Shown: positions 1-5,846 of the stretch, one piece after another | Numbering within the stretch: position 1 is the first letter of the stretch | How the letters are laid out: each line of letters begins with the position of its first letter | Source of the DNA: Caulobacterales bacterium RIFOXYB1_FULL_67_16 | Lineage (GTDB): Bacteria; Pseudomonadota; Alphaproteobacteria; Caulobacterales; Caulobacteraceae | Assembly: GCA_001796045.1 (NCBI GenBank) | Contig: MGLN01000040.1 | Coordinates: 17,669 to 30,979, forward strand | Length of the DNA: 13,311 nt | Direction: 5' to 3' | Program-made: the position numbers and the translations under genes | The notes under the pieces: generated by a model | Database searches by the model: none | What the model was told of the DNA's origin: nothing | Seen by the model: the letters and a program-made list of their open reading frames with translations, nothing else

Positions 1-2
1 CC

Positions 3-338
3 TCGGGCGACCCGGAGCTGGCGTCCTATGGCGAGGCGCTTGGGCGGGCGATGGTTCGGATCGGAGAAGCCACGGCGGCAGTATGGCGGGACGGCGATCC
101 CGAGCGGGCCCTGGCCAACGCCTCCACCTATCTGGAGGCCGTGGGTCATGCGGTGCTGGCCTGGGTCTGGCTTGAGCAGGCGCTGGCGGCGGCGGGCAAG
201 GCCGGCGACTTCTACGACGGCAAGCGCCAGGCCGCGCGCTACTTCTTCCGGTGGGAGCTGCCCAAGATCGGGCCGATGCTGGACCTGCTGGTCAGCCGGG
301 ACGACACGACGCTGTCGATGCAGGACGCCTGGTTCTGA
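3..338 (+). CDS. Acyl-CoA dehydrogenase, C-terminal fragment (5' end outside window)
   Basis: The open frame enters from the left edge and ends at TGA 336-338, giving the last 111 residues of a longer protein. The helical tail resembles the extra C-terminal domain of the long FadE/DmdC-type acyl-CoA dehydrogenases (acyl-CoA_dh_C). The most diagnostic pieces are the stretch reading QAARYFFRWELPK and the extreme C-terminus TTLSMQDAWF, which is characteristic of this subgroup. These flavoenzymes oxidise acyl-CoA thioesters to enoyl-CoA with FAD in the cytoplasm. The FAD-binding and catalytic parts are outside the window, so substrate class cannot be judged. The stop codon touches the stop codon of the convergent haem oxygenase gene, with no spacer. 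Family call is firm; substrate is unknown. Confidence 0.85.
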   Translation, partial: SGDPELASYGEALGRAMVRIGEATAAVWRDGDPERALANASTYLEAVGHAVLAWVWLEQALAAAGKAGDFYDGKRQAARYFFRWELPKIGPMLDLLVSRDDTTLSMQDAWF

Positions 339-944
339 TCAGGCGGCCGCAGTGCCGGACCAGAAGGTCCGATCGACGAGGCCCCGCACGCGGCTGAAGG
401 CGGCGGAGGCGCCGGCCATGAGCCGCGCCTCTTCCTCGTCCGTCAGGTCGGCGGCGTCGAGGGCGGCGGTGAAGCTGCGCCAGTGGTTGGCCCGCCCCTC
501 GGGCGAGGCGGCGAGGTGCCGCGCGCCGAACTCGGGCGACAGGCCGAGACCCGCAGCCGCCTTCAGCAGAAAGGCGGCGCCCAGGTTCGAGCCCTCCGCC
601 ACATACAGCCAGCCCAGCGCAGTGGGAACGTCGGGTTGCCGGTTCTCAGCGAAACGGGGCGTCTCGTCTTCCGGCGCGGGCGCAGCTTCGAGATCGGCCA
701 GATCGGCGCGGACCTGTTCATAGCGACGGCGGTCCGCCAGATCGGGAACTAGGGCCGCCAGGGCGGGGGCTTGGTACAGGGCGGCGATATCGCGGTGAAA
801 CAACTGCTGCACCCGCAGAAAGTCCGCGTAGGCCTGCCTGCTGGAAAACGGCTCGGCCTTCATGATGGCCTGGTCCAGCCCGTCGTGGACGCCGTGGGTC
901 GCGGTCTTCAGGCGTCGCGCGCGGCTGGGTTCTACTGTGGTCAT
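339..944 (-). CDS. hemO: Biliverdin-producing haem oxygenase (HemO/BphO-like)
   Basis: A 201-residue protein of the all-helical bacterial haem oxygenase family, which cleaves haem to biliverdin, CO and Fe2+ in the cytoplasm. The N-terminal helix reads RRLKTATHGVHDGLD; His20, in the VHD context, is the likely proximal haem ligand by analogy with Neisseria HemO and Pseudomonas PigA. The distal helix carries GWLYVAEGSNLGAAFL (about 110-125), with the glycine-rich kink expected over the haem. Length is normal for the family. ATG 942-944 is preferred over the adjacent TTG 945-947 because a GAGG Shine-Dalgarno lies 6 nt upstream of the ATG but only 3 nt from the TTG. A Fur-type operator sits about 40 bp upstream (981-997), which favours a role in iron recovery from haem. 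A chromophore-supplying role for a bacteriophytochrome is the alternative, but no phytochrome gene is present here. Confidence 0.88.
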   Translation of the reverse strand: MTTVEPSRARRLKTATHGVHDGLDQAIMKAEPFSSRQAYADFLRVQQLFHRDIAALYQAPALAALVPDLADRRRYEQVRADLADLEAAPAPEDETPRFAENRQPDVPTALGWLYVAEGSNLGAAFLLKAAAGLGLSPEFGARHLAASPEGRANHWRSFTAALDAADLTDEEEARLMAGASAAFSRVRGLVDRTFWSGTAAA

Positions 945-980
945 CAAACGCCTCGTGTACTCAAGGTCAGGCTAGAGCGT

Positions 981-997
981 TTGAGAATGGTTCGCAA
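981..997 (-). promoter_or_regulatory. Candidate Fur box upstream of haem oxygenase
   Basis: The 17-mer TTGAGAATGGTTCGCAA is an imperfect inverted repeat in the 7-1-7 layout typical of Fur operators (TGAGAAT-G-GTTCGCA). Read on the minus strand it begins TTGCGA, which could also serve as a -35 element, with a weak TAGCCT 17 nt further on. It lies between the yjfC stop and the haem oxygenase start, so iron repression would act on the haem oxygenase gene. Judged by eye against the general Fur consensus; no matrix score was computed. Confidence 0.6.
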
Positions 998-1008
998 GTG
1001 TGGCGTGG

Positions 1009-2175
1009 TTAGGGCCGAATGAAGTGCGGGACGAAGCGGGACGTGTCGCGCGTGATTCGGCCCACATCCTCGCGCAGGCTCAGGCCCGCCGGCTCGTCGC
1101 CGACGACCCAGGAGCCGACGATGACGTGGGCGTCGTCGAACCGGGGCGTGTCGTGCAGGGCCTGGCGGATGAAACGGCCCTGTCCGTAGCCGCCGTCCAC
1201 GACCGCTTCCGCGCTGACGCCCTGGTCGATCAGTTCGACATTGGCGCCCTCGCGCGAGAACAGGGGCTTGCGGACGTAGGAATTCCCGAGAGCAGCCTGC
1301 GCCGGATCGCCCTCGAAATAGGCCTCCAGCAGATTGGGGTGGCCTTTGTGGCGTTCCCAAAGCAGGGGCAGGATGGCCTTGTTGGACAGGATGCTCTTCC
1401 AGGCGGGTTCAAGCACCCGGACATCGGCGGTCGGCAGGGGGGCGGCGTAGTCGTCGCGCAGCATCTGCTCCCAGGGATAGAGCTTGAACATCGCCTGGAT
1501 GATCCAGTTCTCGTGATCGACGAACCGGCCGTCGGCGTTCAGGCCGATCTGGTCGATGGCGACGAACTGGGGCTCTAGCCCCGCCTGCTGAGCCAGGTCT
1601 TCGAGGAAGCGCACCGTCTGGCGGTCTTCCACGAAGTCGGCGTCCGACGAGAAATGGACGAAGCCGCCGCTCGGGAAAATGGTGCGGAACCGCGTGATCA
1701 GCTTTTCACTGAGGCTGTTGAACTGGTCGGCGTCGGCGGGCAGGACGCCGGCCCGGATCTGATCCTCCAGCCACAGCCACTGGAAGGCGGCCGTCTCGTA
1801 GACGCTCGTCGGGGTGTCGGCGTTGTACTCGTAGAGCTTGGCCGGGCTCCGGCCGTCATAGGCGAAGTCGAAACGGCCGTAGAGGGACGGATCCCCGCGC
1901 TTCCAGCTGGCGGCCACATAGTCCCGCATGGGCTCGGGGATATCCAGCTGCTCCATCAGCCGCTCGGACTGGACGGCCTCCTTCACCAGCTCCAGGCAGA
2001 GGCCGTGCAGTTCGGCGGTCGGCGCCTCGATCCCGTCCTCGACCTCTTCCAGGGAGAAGGCGTAGGCCGCCGTCTCGTCCCAATAGATCTCGCCGTTGAT
2101 GTGGCGCCAGGTGAAGCCCAGGCGCTCGGCCGTGGCTTCCCAGTCGGGGCGTGGATCGAAGCGCAGACGCTCCAT
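1009..2175 (-). CDS. yjfC: YjfC/YgiC-family ATP-grasp ligase (glutathionylspermidine synthase-like)
   Basis: A 388-residue protein matching the synthetase domain of the glutathionylspermidine synthase family, and close in length to E. coli YjfC and YgiC. Visible family motifs are RFDF (101-104), EYNADTP (116-122), a WE-containing segment (234-236), the block EPAWKSILSNKAILPLLW (256-273), and the ATP-binding lysine and carboxylates around KP (303-304) and SREGANVEL (308-316). The N-terminal amidase domain of E. coli Gss is absent, so only ligation is expected. The characterised relative joins the C-terminal glycine carboxylate of glutathione to spermidine using ATP; the substrate of YjfC proteins is not known to me. 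It is the last gene of the leftward operon, starting 3 nt after the yjfJ stop. Its only Shine-Dalgarno candidate (AAGGA, 13 nt away) is poorly spaced, which suggests translational coupling. No terminator is visible before the haem oxygenase gene. Confidence 0.9.
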   Translation of the reverse strand: MERLRFDPRPDWEATAERLGFTWRHINGEIYWDETAAYAFSLEEVEDGIEAPTAELHGLCLELVKEAVQSERLMEQLDIPEPMRDYVAASWKRGDPSLYGRFDFAYDGRSPAKLYEYNADTPTSVYETAAFQWLWLEDQIRAGVLPADADQFNSLSEKLITRFRTIFPSGGFVHFSSDADFVEDRQTVRFLEDLAQQAGLEPQFVAIDQIGLNADGRFVDHENWIIQAMFKLYPWEQMLRDDYAAPLPTADVRVLEPAWKSILSNKAILPLLWERHKGHPNLLEAYFEGDPAQAALGNSYVRKPLFSREGANVELIDQGVSAEAVVDGGYGQGRFIRQALHDTPRFDDAHVIVGSWVVGDEPAGLSLREDVGRITRDTSRFVPHFIRP

Positions 2176-2178
2176 GGA

Positions 2179-2919
2179 TCAGGCCGGGTCCTTGTCGGGC
2201 GTGGCCTGGCCGATGCGGGGGGTGACCACGGTCACTTCCGGCTGGCTGAGGCGGGCCAGGACATCGTCGGCCGACGAATGACCGGGCAGGATGCCGGCCT
2301 CGCGCAGCTTGGCGTCCAGATCGGCGCCGGTGCGGCGATCCTCCAGGGCCTGGCTGGCGTTCAGCTTTTCTTCCTGGATGGCCTGGCGCTGCTTGATCCG
2401 TTGCAGACTGTCCGCCGCCGAGCCGATGCGCGAGTGGGCGCCGGCCGAGTTCAGGGCGACCGAGGTCTGGGCCCGCTGGACCGAGTCATTGACCTTGACG
2501 ATATCGATCTCGCGCCGGAGCGTCTCGATCTTCTGGTCGGTGGCGGCGATGGCCGTGCGCAGACGCGTCTCGGCCGTCTTCATATCCTCGATCAGCGGGC
2601 CGCGGCTGGTGATCTCGACTTCGAGCTCGGCGATACGCGAGGCGACCTCGCGGGCCAGATCGGTCTTGCCCTGGGCCAGGGCGGTGCGGGCCGAGCTTTC
2701 GTACTTGGCGATCTGGTCGCGGAAGCTGGCCATCTCATTTTCGGCCATGCGGCGACGCGCCACCAGGCCGGCCAGGTCGTCGCGCGCCTTGCCCTGGGCG
2801 TTGTCGGCGTCGCGGATTTCCTGGTCGAGGATCTTCAAGGCGTTGGCGTCGACGACGCCCTGGGCCGCGTCATGGGCCGTGCCGCGGAACAGGGCGGAGA
2901 GTTTTCTGAGCATGGACAT
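2179..2919 (-). CDS. yjfJ: PspA/IM30-family membrane-stress protein (YjfJ-like)
   Basis: A 246-residue PspA/IM30-family protein. It has an N-terminal amphipathic helix (about 1-24, starting MSMLRKLSALFRG), then a long charged coiled coil (about 25-190) without membrane-spanning segments. The tail includes the short helical motif LREAGILPG and a less ordered end rich in Pro, Thr and Asp. Family members coat and stabilise the inner membrane as ESCRT-III-like oligomers under proton-leak or envelope stress. No pspF, pspB or pspC is nearby, so this is the YjfJ branch rather than the classical phage-shock operon. The start at 2917-2919 is supported by GGAAG 7 nt upstream (2927-2931). It lies 15 nt downstream of yjfI and 3 nt upstream of yjfC, clearly in one transcription unit. 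Confidence 0.92.
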   Translation of the reverse strand: MSMLRKLSALFRGTAHDAAQGVVDANALKILDQEIRDADNAQGKARDDLAGLVARRRMAENEMASFRDQIAKYESSARTALAQGKTDLAREVASRIAELEVEITSRGPLIEDMKTAETRLRTAIAATDQKIETLRREIDIVKVNDSVQRAQTSVALNSAGAHSRIGSAADSLQRIKQRQAIQEEKLNASQALEDRRTGADLDAKLREAGILPGHSSADDVLARLSQPEVTVVTPRIGQATPDKDPA

Positions 2920-2934
2920 GGTCTGGCTTCCGGA

Positions 2935-3630
2935 TCAGGCGGCGTCGGCGCCGAAGGTTTCGCGCAGTTCGGTGGCGTCGATCGCATTCTCGGCCAGGGT
3001 GCGCAGTTCGATCAGAATGGTCTGGAGCGTCGTCTTGCACGACAGCTCGCCCATCAGTTCATAGACGTCTTCGCCGCCGACGTTGGTGATGGCGAAGTTC
3101 GACAGGGGCACCACCCGCTGGGCCTTCAGCAGAAACTCGTTGAAGGCATGGCGATCGGTCTGTTCAGACACGGGCCACAGCAGGACCGAACAGACGATCT
3201 GGGCGCCGCCCACGCTGAGATAGACCGGCAGGTCGCCATATTCATGCATGGTGGCCAGCAGTACGGGATCCGCCCCTTCCAGAACGCGCAGGGTCATTTC
3301 GCCCTCGCGCACGAGCGGGGACTGGTCCAGCGCGGCCTTGATGGCGGGCACGGTCCAGGGGGTTTCGATCACGGCGTCCATAGGGTGGTCGTCTCCAGGG
3401 GTGATGGGGTCAGAAGTGGGGCGCCGCGTGCGGCCGGCAAGGTTCTGAGCGGCAAGCCGGGGGCCGCGGGTGGAATCCGTGACGATGGCCCGCACGGCGG
3501 CCTTCACATCATCGCGAGCGGATTCGGGCACCCAGAGCTCCAGCTTCACCATGCCGGCCGCCCGACGCGCCTGCCGCCACGCACGAATGCGATCATTGGC
3601 GGCGGAGGAGGGCGGATCGGTTGGCGGCAT
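2935..3630 (-). CDS. yjfI: YjfI-like DUF2170 protein with an N-terminal RHH/MazE-like extension
   Basis: A 231-residue protein with two parts. Residues about 84-231 match DUF2170 (E. coli YjfI), with the landmarks YGDLPVYLSVGG, FNEFLLKAQ and VPLSNFAITNV. Residues about 13-50 look like a separate small domain: a basic helix (DRIRAWRQARRAAG), a strand (VKLELWVP) and another helix. This resembles the DNA-contacting part of ribbon-helix-helix or MazE-like (DUF3018) antitoxins. A low-complexity linker rich in Arg and Pro joins the two. No good Shine-Dalgarno precedes ATG 3628-3630, so the mRNA may be leaderless. An internal ATG at 3379-3381 (Met84), 11 nt after GGAG, could make a DUF2170-only form. 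It is first in the leftward operon, next to a palindromic operator candidate, so it could be the module's regulator. DUF2170 function is unknown; the DNA-binding role is inference. Confidence 0.85.
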   Translation of the reverse strand: MPPTDPPSSAANDRIRAWRQARRAAGMVKLELWVPESARDDVKAAVRAIVTDSTRGPRLAAQNLAGRTRRPTSDPITPGDDHPMDAVIETPWTVPAIKAALDQSPLVREGEMTLRVLEGADPVLLATMHEYGDLPVYLSVGGAQIVCSVLLWPVSEQTDRHAFNEFLLKAQRVVPLSNFAITNVGGEDVYELMGELSCKTTLQTILIELRTLAENAIDATELRETFGADAA

Positions 3631-3656
3631 GTTTCATGAAACGCGTAACATGAACG
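3628..3656. promoter_or_regulatory. Palindrome cluster between divergent yjf operons (candidate operator)
   Basis: Positions 3631-3642 are a perfect 12-bp palindrome, GTTTCATGAAAC, directly abutting the yjfI start codon. Overlapping it, CATGTT (3628-3633) and AACATG (3647-3652) form a second inverted pair. CATGAAACG (3635-3643) and CATGAACG (3649-3656) form a direct repeat offset by 14 bp. Such clustered half-sites between divergent transcription units suit a dimeric repressor that controls both sides. No convincing -10/-35 pair was found for either operon; TTGACT at 3658-3663 lacks a usable -10 on the plus strand. Confidence 0.45.
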
Positions 3657-3708
3657 CTTGACTTCGCCTAGGGGTCTGCGGTCAGGTGGTCTCGTAGAAG
3701 GGGATGGC

Positions 3709-4755
3709 ATGCTGCTGCCAAGGATGAAACTGGCGCTGATCTTCGACCGGGCGTTCCACGCCATGGCCGATATGCACTGGCGGATGCTCGGCGTGCTGAT
3801 CCTGTTTCACGCGATCTCGTCCTGGTTTCTGCTGGCCGTGGCGGGCGAGGCCGAGCTTCGTCCTTTAACGACATTCGTCTACTGGTACGCGACGACGGCC
3901 TATACTGTAGGTTACGGCGATCTGAGCCCGCAAGGCGTCGCAGGACGCCTGATAACCGCAGTCTGGGTGTTTCCCGGCGCCATCGCGGCCTTCACCACGG
4001 TTGTGGCCAAGGTGCTGGGCTCCATAGGCGACATCTGGCGTGCGCGACGTGCGGGAAGGGGAGACTATTCCAAGATGACCGAAACCATCATTCTCATTGG
4101 CTATCATCCGACCCGCACGCCCAAGATGATCGGGGAATTGTGCGCCGAGCTGAACGCGACCCAGACCCTGGTTCTGATGACGCGGCGGATCATCGCCGAC
4201 CTGGATTCGCGGGTCCGGTACGTTCAAAGCGAAAGTCTTACGTCGTCCGACGGTCTAGCCCGCGCGGGAGCGGCGACGGCGAGCCGAATTCTCGTTTATG
4301 CAGACAATGATTCCGACACGCTCACTGCGACCCTGGCCGCCTCTGCAGTGGCTCCGTCGACGGCGCATATCGTCTGCTTCTTTGAAGACGCCGACAGCGC
4401 GCGGCTTCTGGCGCAGCACTGTCCGCACGTTGAAATCGTGCTGTCGTCGGGGCCGGAAATGTTGGCGCGCTCGGCGCGTGATCCAGGCTCCAGCCAGGTG
4501 ATCAGCGCCCTGACCAGCCAGTTGGACGAGCGCGCGACCCTGTTCAGTCTGAAATGGCAGGGCGCGGCCCAATCCGTCGGGAAGCTCACCCAGGGATTGC
4601 TGCAGCATCGTGCAACCCTGCTGGCGCACCAGCCGCAAAGCGCAGACGCCCCCCGTTTCAACCCTCCGGCGGAAACGGCCGTGGAGGACGGTGACCGCTT
4701 GTTCTATGTTTCTTCGGCTCGGCTGGATCAGGCCCGCCTGGCCGGAAACGCATAA
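3709..4755 (+). CDS. Two-TM potassium channel with RCK/TrkA-N-like cytoplasmic domain
   Basis: A 348-residue MthK/Kch-style channel. TM1 spans about 27-45, the pore helix and the K+ selectivity filter TVGYGD lie at 66-71, and TM2 spans about 80-105. A cytoplasmic Rossmann-like domain starts at about 124 (ETIILIGYHPTRTPKM) and runs to about 245, followed by an RCK_C-like region (about 270-335). The nucleotide-binding loop GYHPTRT departs from the usual GxGxxG, so NAD(H) or nucleotide sensing may be altered. ATG 3709 is chosen because AAGGGG (3698-3703) is 5 nt upstream; the frame stays open to a TTG at 3658 that has no such signal. The gene heads the rightward operon and ends 2 nt before yjfK. 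It contains a TTA leucine codon (3865-3867) and looks less GC-rich than its neighbours. K+ selectivity is well supported; the gating ligand is unknown. Confidence 0.88.
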   Translation: MLLPRMKLALIFDRAFHAMADMHWRMLGVLILFHAISSWFLLAVAGEAELRPLTTFVYWYATTAYTVGYGDLSPQGVAGRLITAVWVFPGAIAAFTTVVAKVLGSIGDIWRARRAGRGDYSKMTETIILIGYHPTRTPKMIGELCAELNATQTLVLMTRRIIADLDSRVRYVQSESLTSSDGLARAGAATASRILVYADNDSDTLTATLAASAVAPSTAHIVCFFEDADSARLLAQHCPHVEIVLSSGPEMLARSARDPGSSQVISALTSQLDERATLFSLKWQGAAQSVGKLTQGLLQHRATLLAHQPQSADAPRFNPPAETAVEDGDRLFYVSSARLDQARLAGNA

Positions 4756-4757
4756 AG

Positions 4758-5405
4758 ATGTTCAAGAAACTCTTCGGATCGTCGAACAAGGCTGAGCCTG
4801 CGTCGAAGCTGGCGGCGGTGCGCAACATAACCGTGGGCCGGACCGTGTCGCTGGACCCGTTGGCCTGGCGGCGGCTGGGCGACGAGACCCGTTTCGCCCT
4901 GGATCGCGACGTGCTCGACATTTCGGCCCAGGGGCTGATCAGCCTGGAAAGCGGTCAGTTCGTCCATCGCTTCTACACCGACGACCACGTCATGCTTCAG
5001 GCCATGAGCGACGACGAGGCGGGGCAGGAAAGCTACGACTTCACCCTGTTCACCCCCTGGTCCTCGGCCTATCCGCCCGGCGAGCGCGAGCGCCGGATCT
5101 GGCGCGACCGGCTCTCGGCGCCGGTCTTCCACGGGGCGGCGGAGGACCTGCCCGACTATCCGCGTTTCTGGTTCTCCGAAAGCGACGCCACCCAGCCGCC
5201 GGTCACCCTGTGGGAGACCGTCTGGGACGACCGGGCAGCGACCAAGCCCTACGCCAAGATCTTCCAGACCTGCATGCTGTACGCGCGCGAGCTGGCGGGC
5301 GGGCGTGAACTGATGATCGCCCTGGAGCAGCAGCCCGAGGGCGGCGAGACGACGCATGAGATCATGATCGGCATTCCGTTGGAAATGGCCGAATTCCGCG
5401 CCTGA
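4758..5405 (+). CDS. yjfK: YjfK-like DUF2491 protein
   Basis: A 215-residue soluble protein matching DUF2491 (E. coli YjfK is of similar length). It has no signal peptide or membrane segment. The N-terminus MFKKLFGSS is short, basic and amphipathic, so it may touch the membrane peripherally. Recognisable family stretches include LISLESGQFVHRFYTDDHVMLQ, DFTLFTPWSSAYP, an internal YPRFWF and the C-terminal HEIMIGIPLEMAEF. No catalytic motif is evident to me, and the biochemical function is unknown. ATG 4758 follows the channel stop by 2 nt and has only a weak upstream GGAA, so it is probably translated by coupling to the channel gene. Identification rests on the DUF2491 resemblance plus its place between the channel and DUF350 genes. 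Confidence 0.85.
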   Translation: MFKKLFGSSNKAEPASKLAAVRNITVGRTVSLDPLAWRRLGDETRFALDRDVLDISAQGLISLESGQFVHRFYTDDHVMLQAMSDDEAGQESYDFTLFTPWSSAYPPGERERRIWRDRLSAPVFHGAAEDLPDYPRFWFSESDATQPPVTLWETVWDDRAATKPYAKIFQTCMLYARELAGGRELMIALEQQPEGGETTHEIMIGIPLEMAEFRA

Positions 5406-5432
5406 CGGCGTGTTTCAAGAGGGGAAGACCGA

Positions 5433-5846
5433 ATGTTCGACTGGTTTCTGTTTCAGCAAGGGGCGATCGCCTTTCTGATCGCCTTCGCCGTCGCCGGGGC
5501 CTTCACCCTGGCGTTCAAGCTGGTCTACCAGTGGGTCACGCCGTACCATGAGCACACTCTGATCCGTCAGGGGAATACGGCGGCCGCCATTGCCCTGGGC
5601 GGGGCCCTGATCGGCTATGTCCTGCCGCTGGCCTCGGCCCTGTCCCACACCGTCAGCCTGGCCGAGTTCGCCGCCTGGGCCCTGCTGGCCGGGGTGATCC
5701 AGATCGTCGTCTTCGTCACCATCAGCCGTCTGGCCTTCCGCAATCTGGTCGCCCGGATCGAGGCCGGAGAGATCGCTGCCGCGGTCTATCTGGCCTCGAT
5801 CTCGATCTGCGTCGGCCTGCTGAACGCCGCCTGCATGACCTCGTGA
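5433..5846 (+). CDS. yjfL: YjfL-like DUF350 inner-membrane protein
   Basis: A 137-residue integral membrane protein with four predicted helices (about 10-32, 50-70, 80-102 and 114-134). It matches DUF350 (UPF0719, E. coli YjfL). The family signature is the loop YHEHTLIRQGNTAAAIALGG (38-57), where the polar HE and GN residues sit just before TM2, followed by GYVLPLAS. A further charged loop, RNLVARIEAGEIAAAVYLA, precedes TM4. The function of DUF350 is not established, and I see no transport motif. A very strong Shine-Dalgarno (GAGGGGAAG) ends 5 nt before the ATG, in contrast with the weak sites of its operon neighbours. Its stop TGA overlaps the GTG of yjfM. Confidence 0.9.
   Translation: MFDWFLFQQGAIAFLIAFAVAGAFTLAFKLVYQWVTPYHEHTLIRQGNTAAAIALGGALIGYVLPLASALSHTVSLAEFAAWALLAGVIQIVVFVTISRLAFRNLVARIEAGEIAAAVYLASISICVGLLNAACMTS

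Noticed and set aside
28..723. 231-codon plus-strand open frame
   Set aside because: It is Arg/Ser-rich, and overlaps the real end of the acyl-CoA dehydrogenase in another frame and the haem oxygenase in antisense.
1654..3639. 661-codon open frame on the plus strand, antisense to yjfC, yjfJ and yjfI
   Set aside because: The translation is low-complexity (rich in Gly, Gln, Leu and Val) and crosses three well-supported genes. It is a by-product of the high-GC codon bias of the opposite strand.
3601..3710. Sigma-54 (-24/-12) promoter for the PspA-containing operon, by analogy with PspF control
   Set aside because: No GG-N10-GC element with the surrounding consensus was found, and no pspF gene is present.
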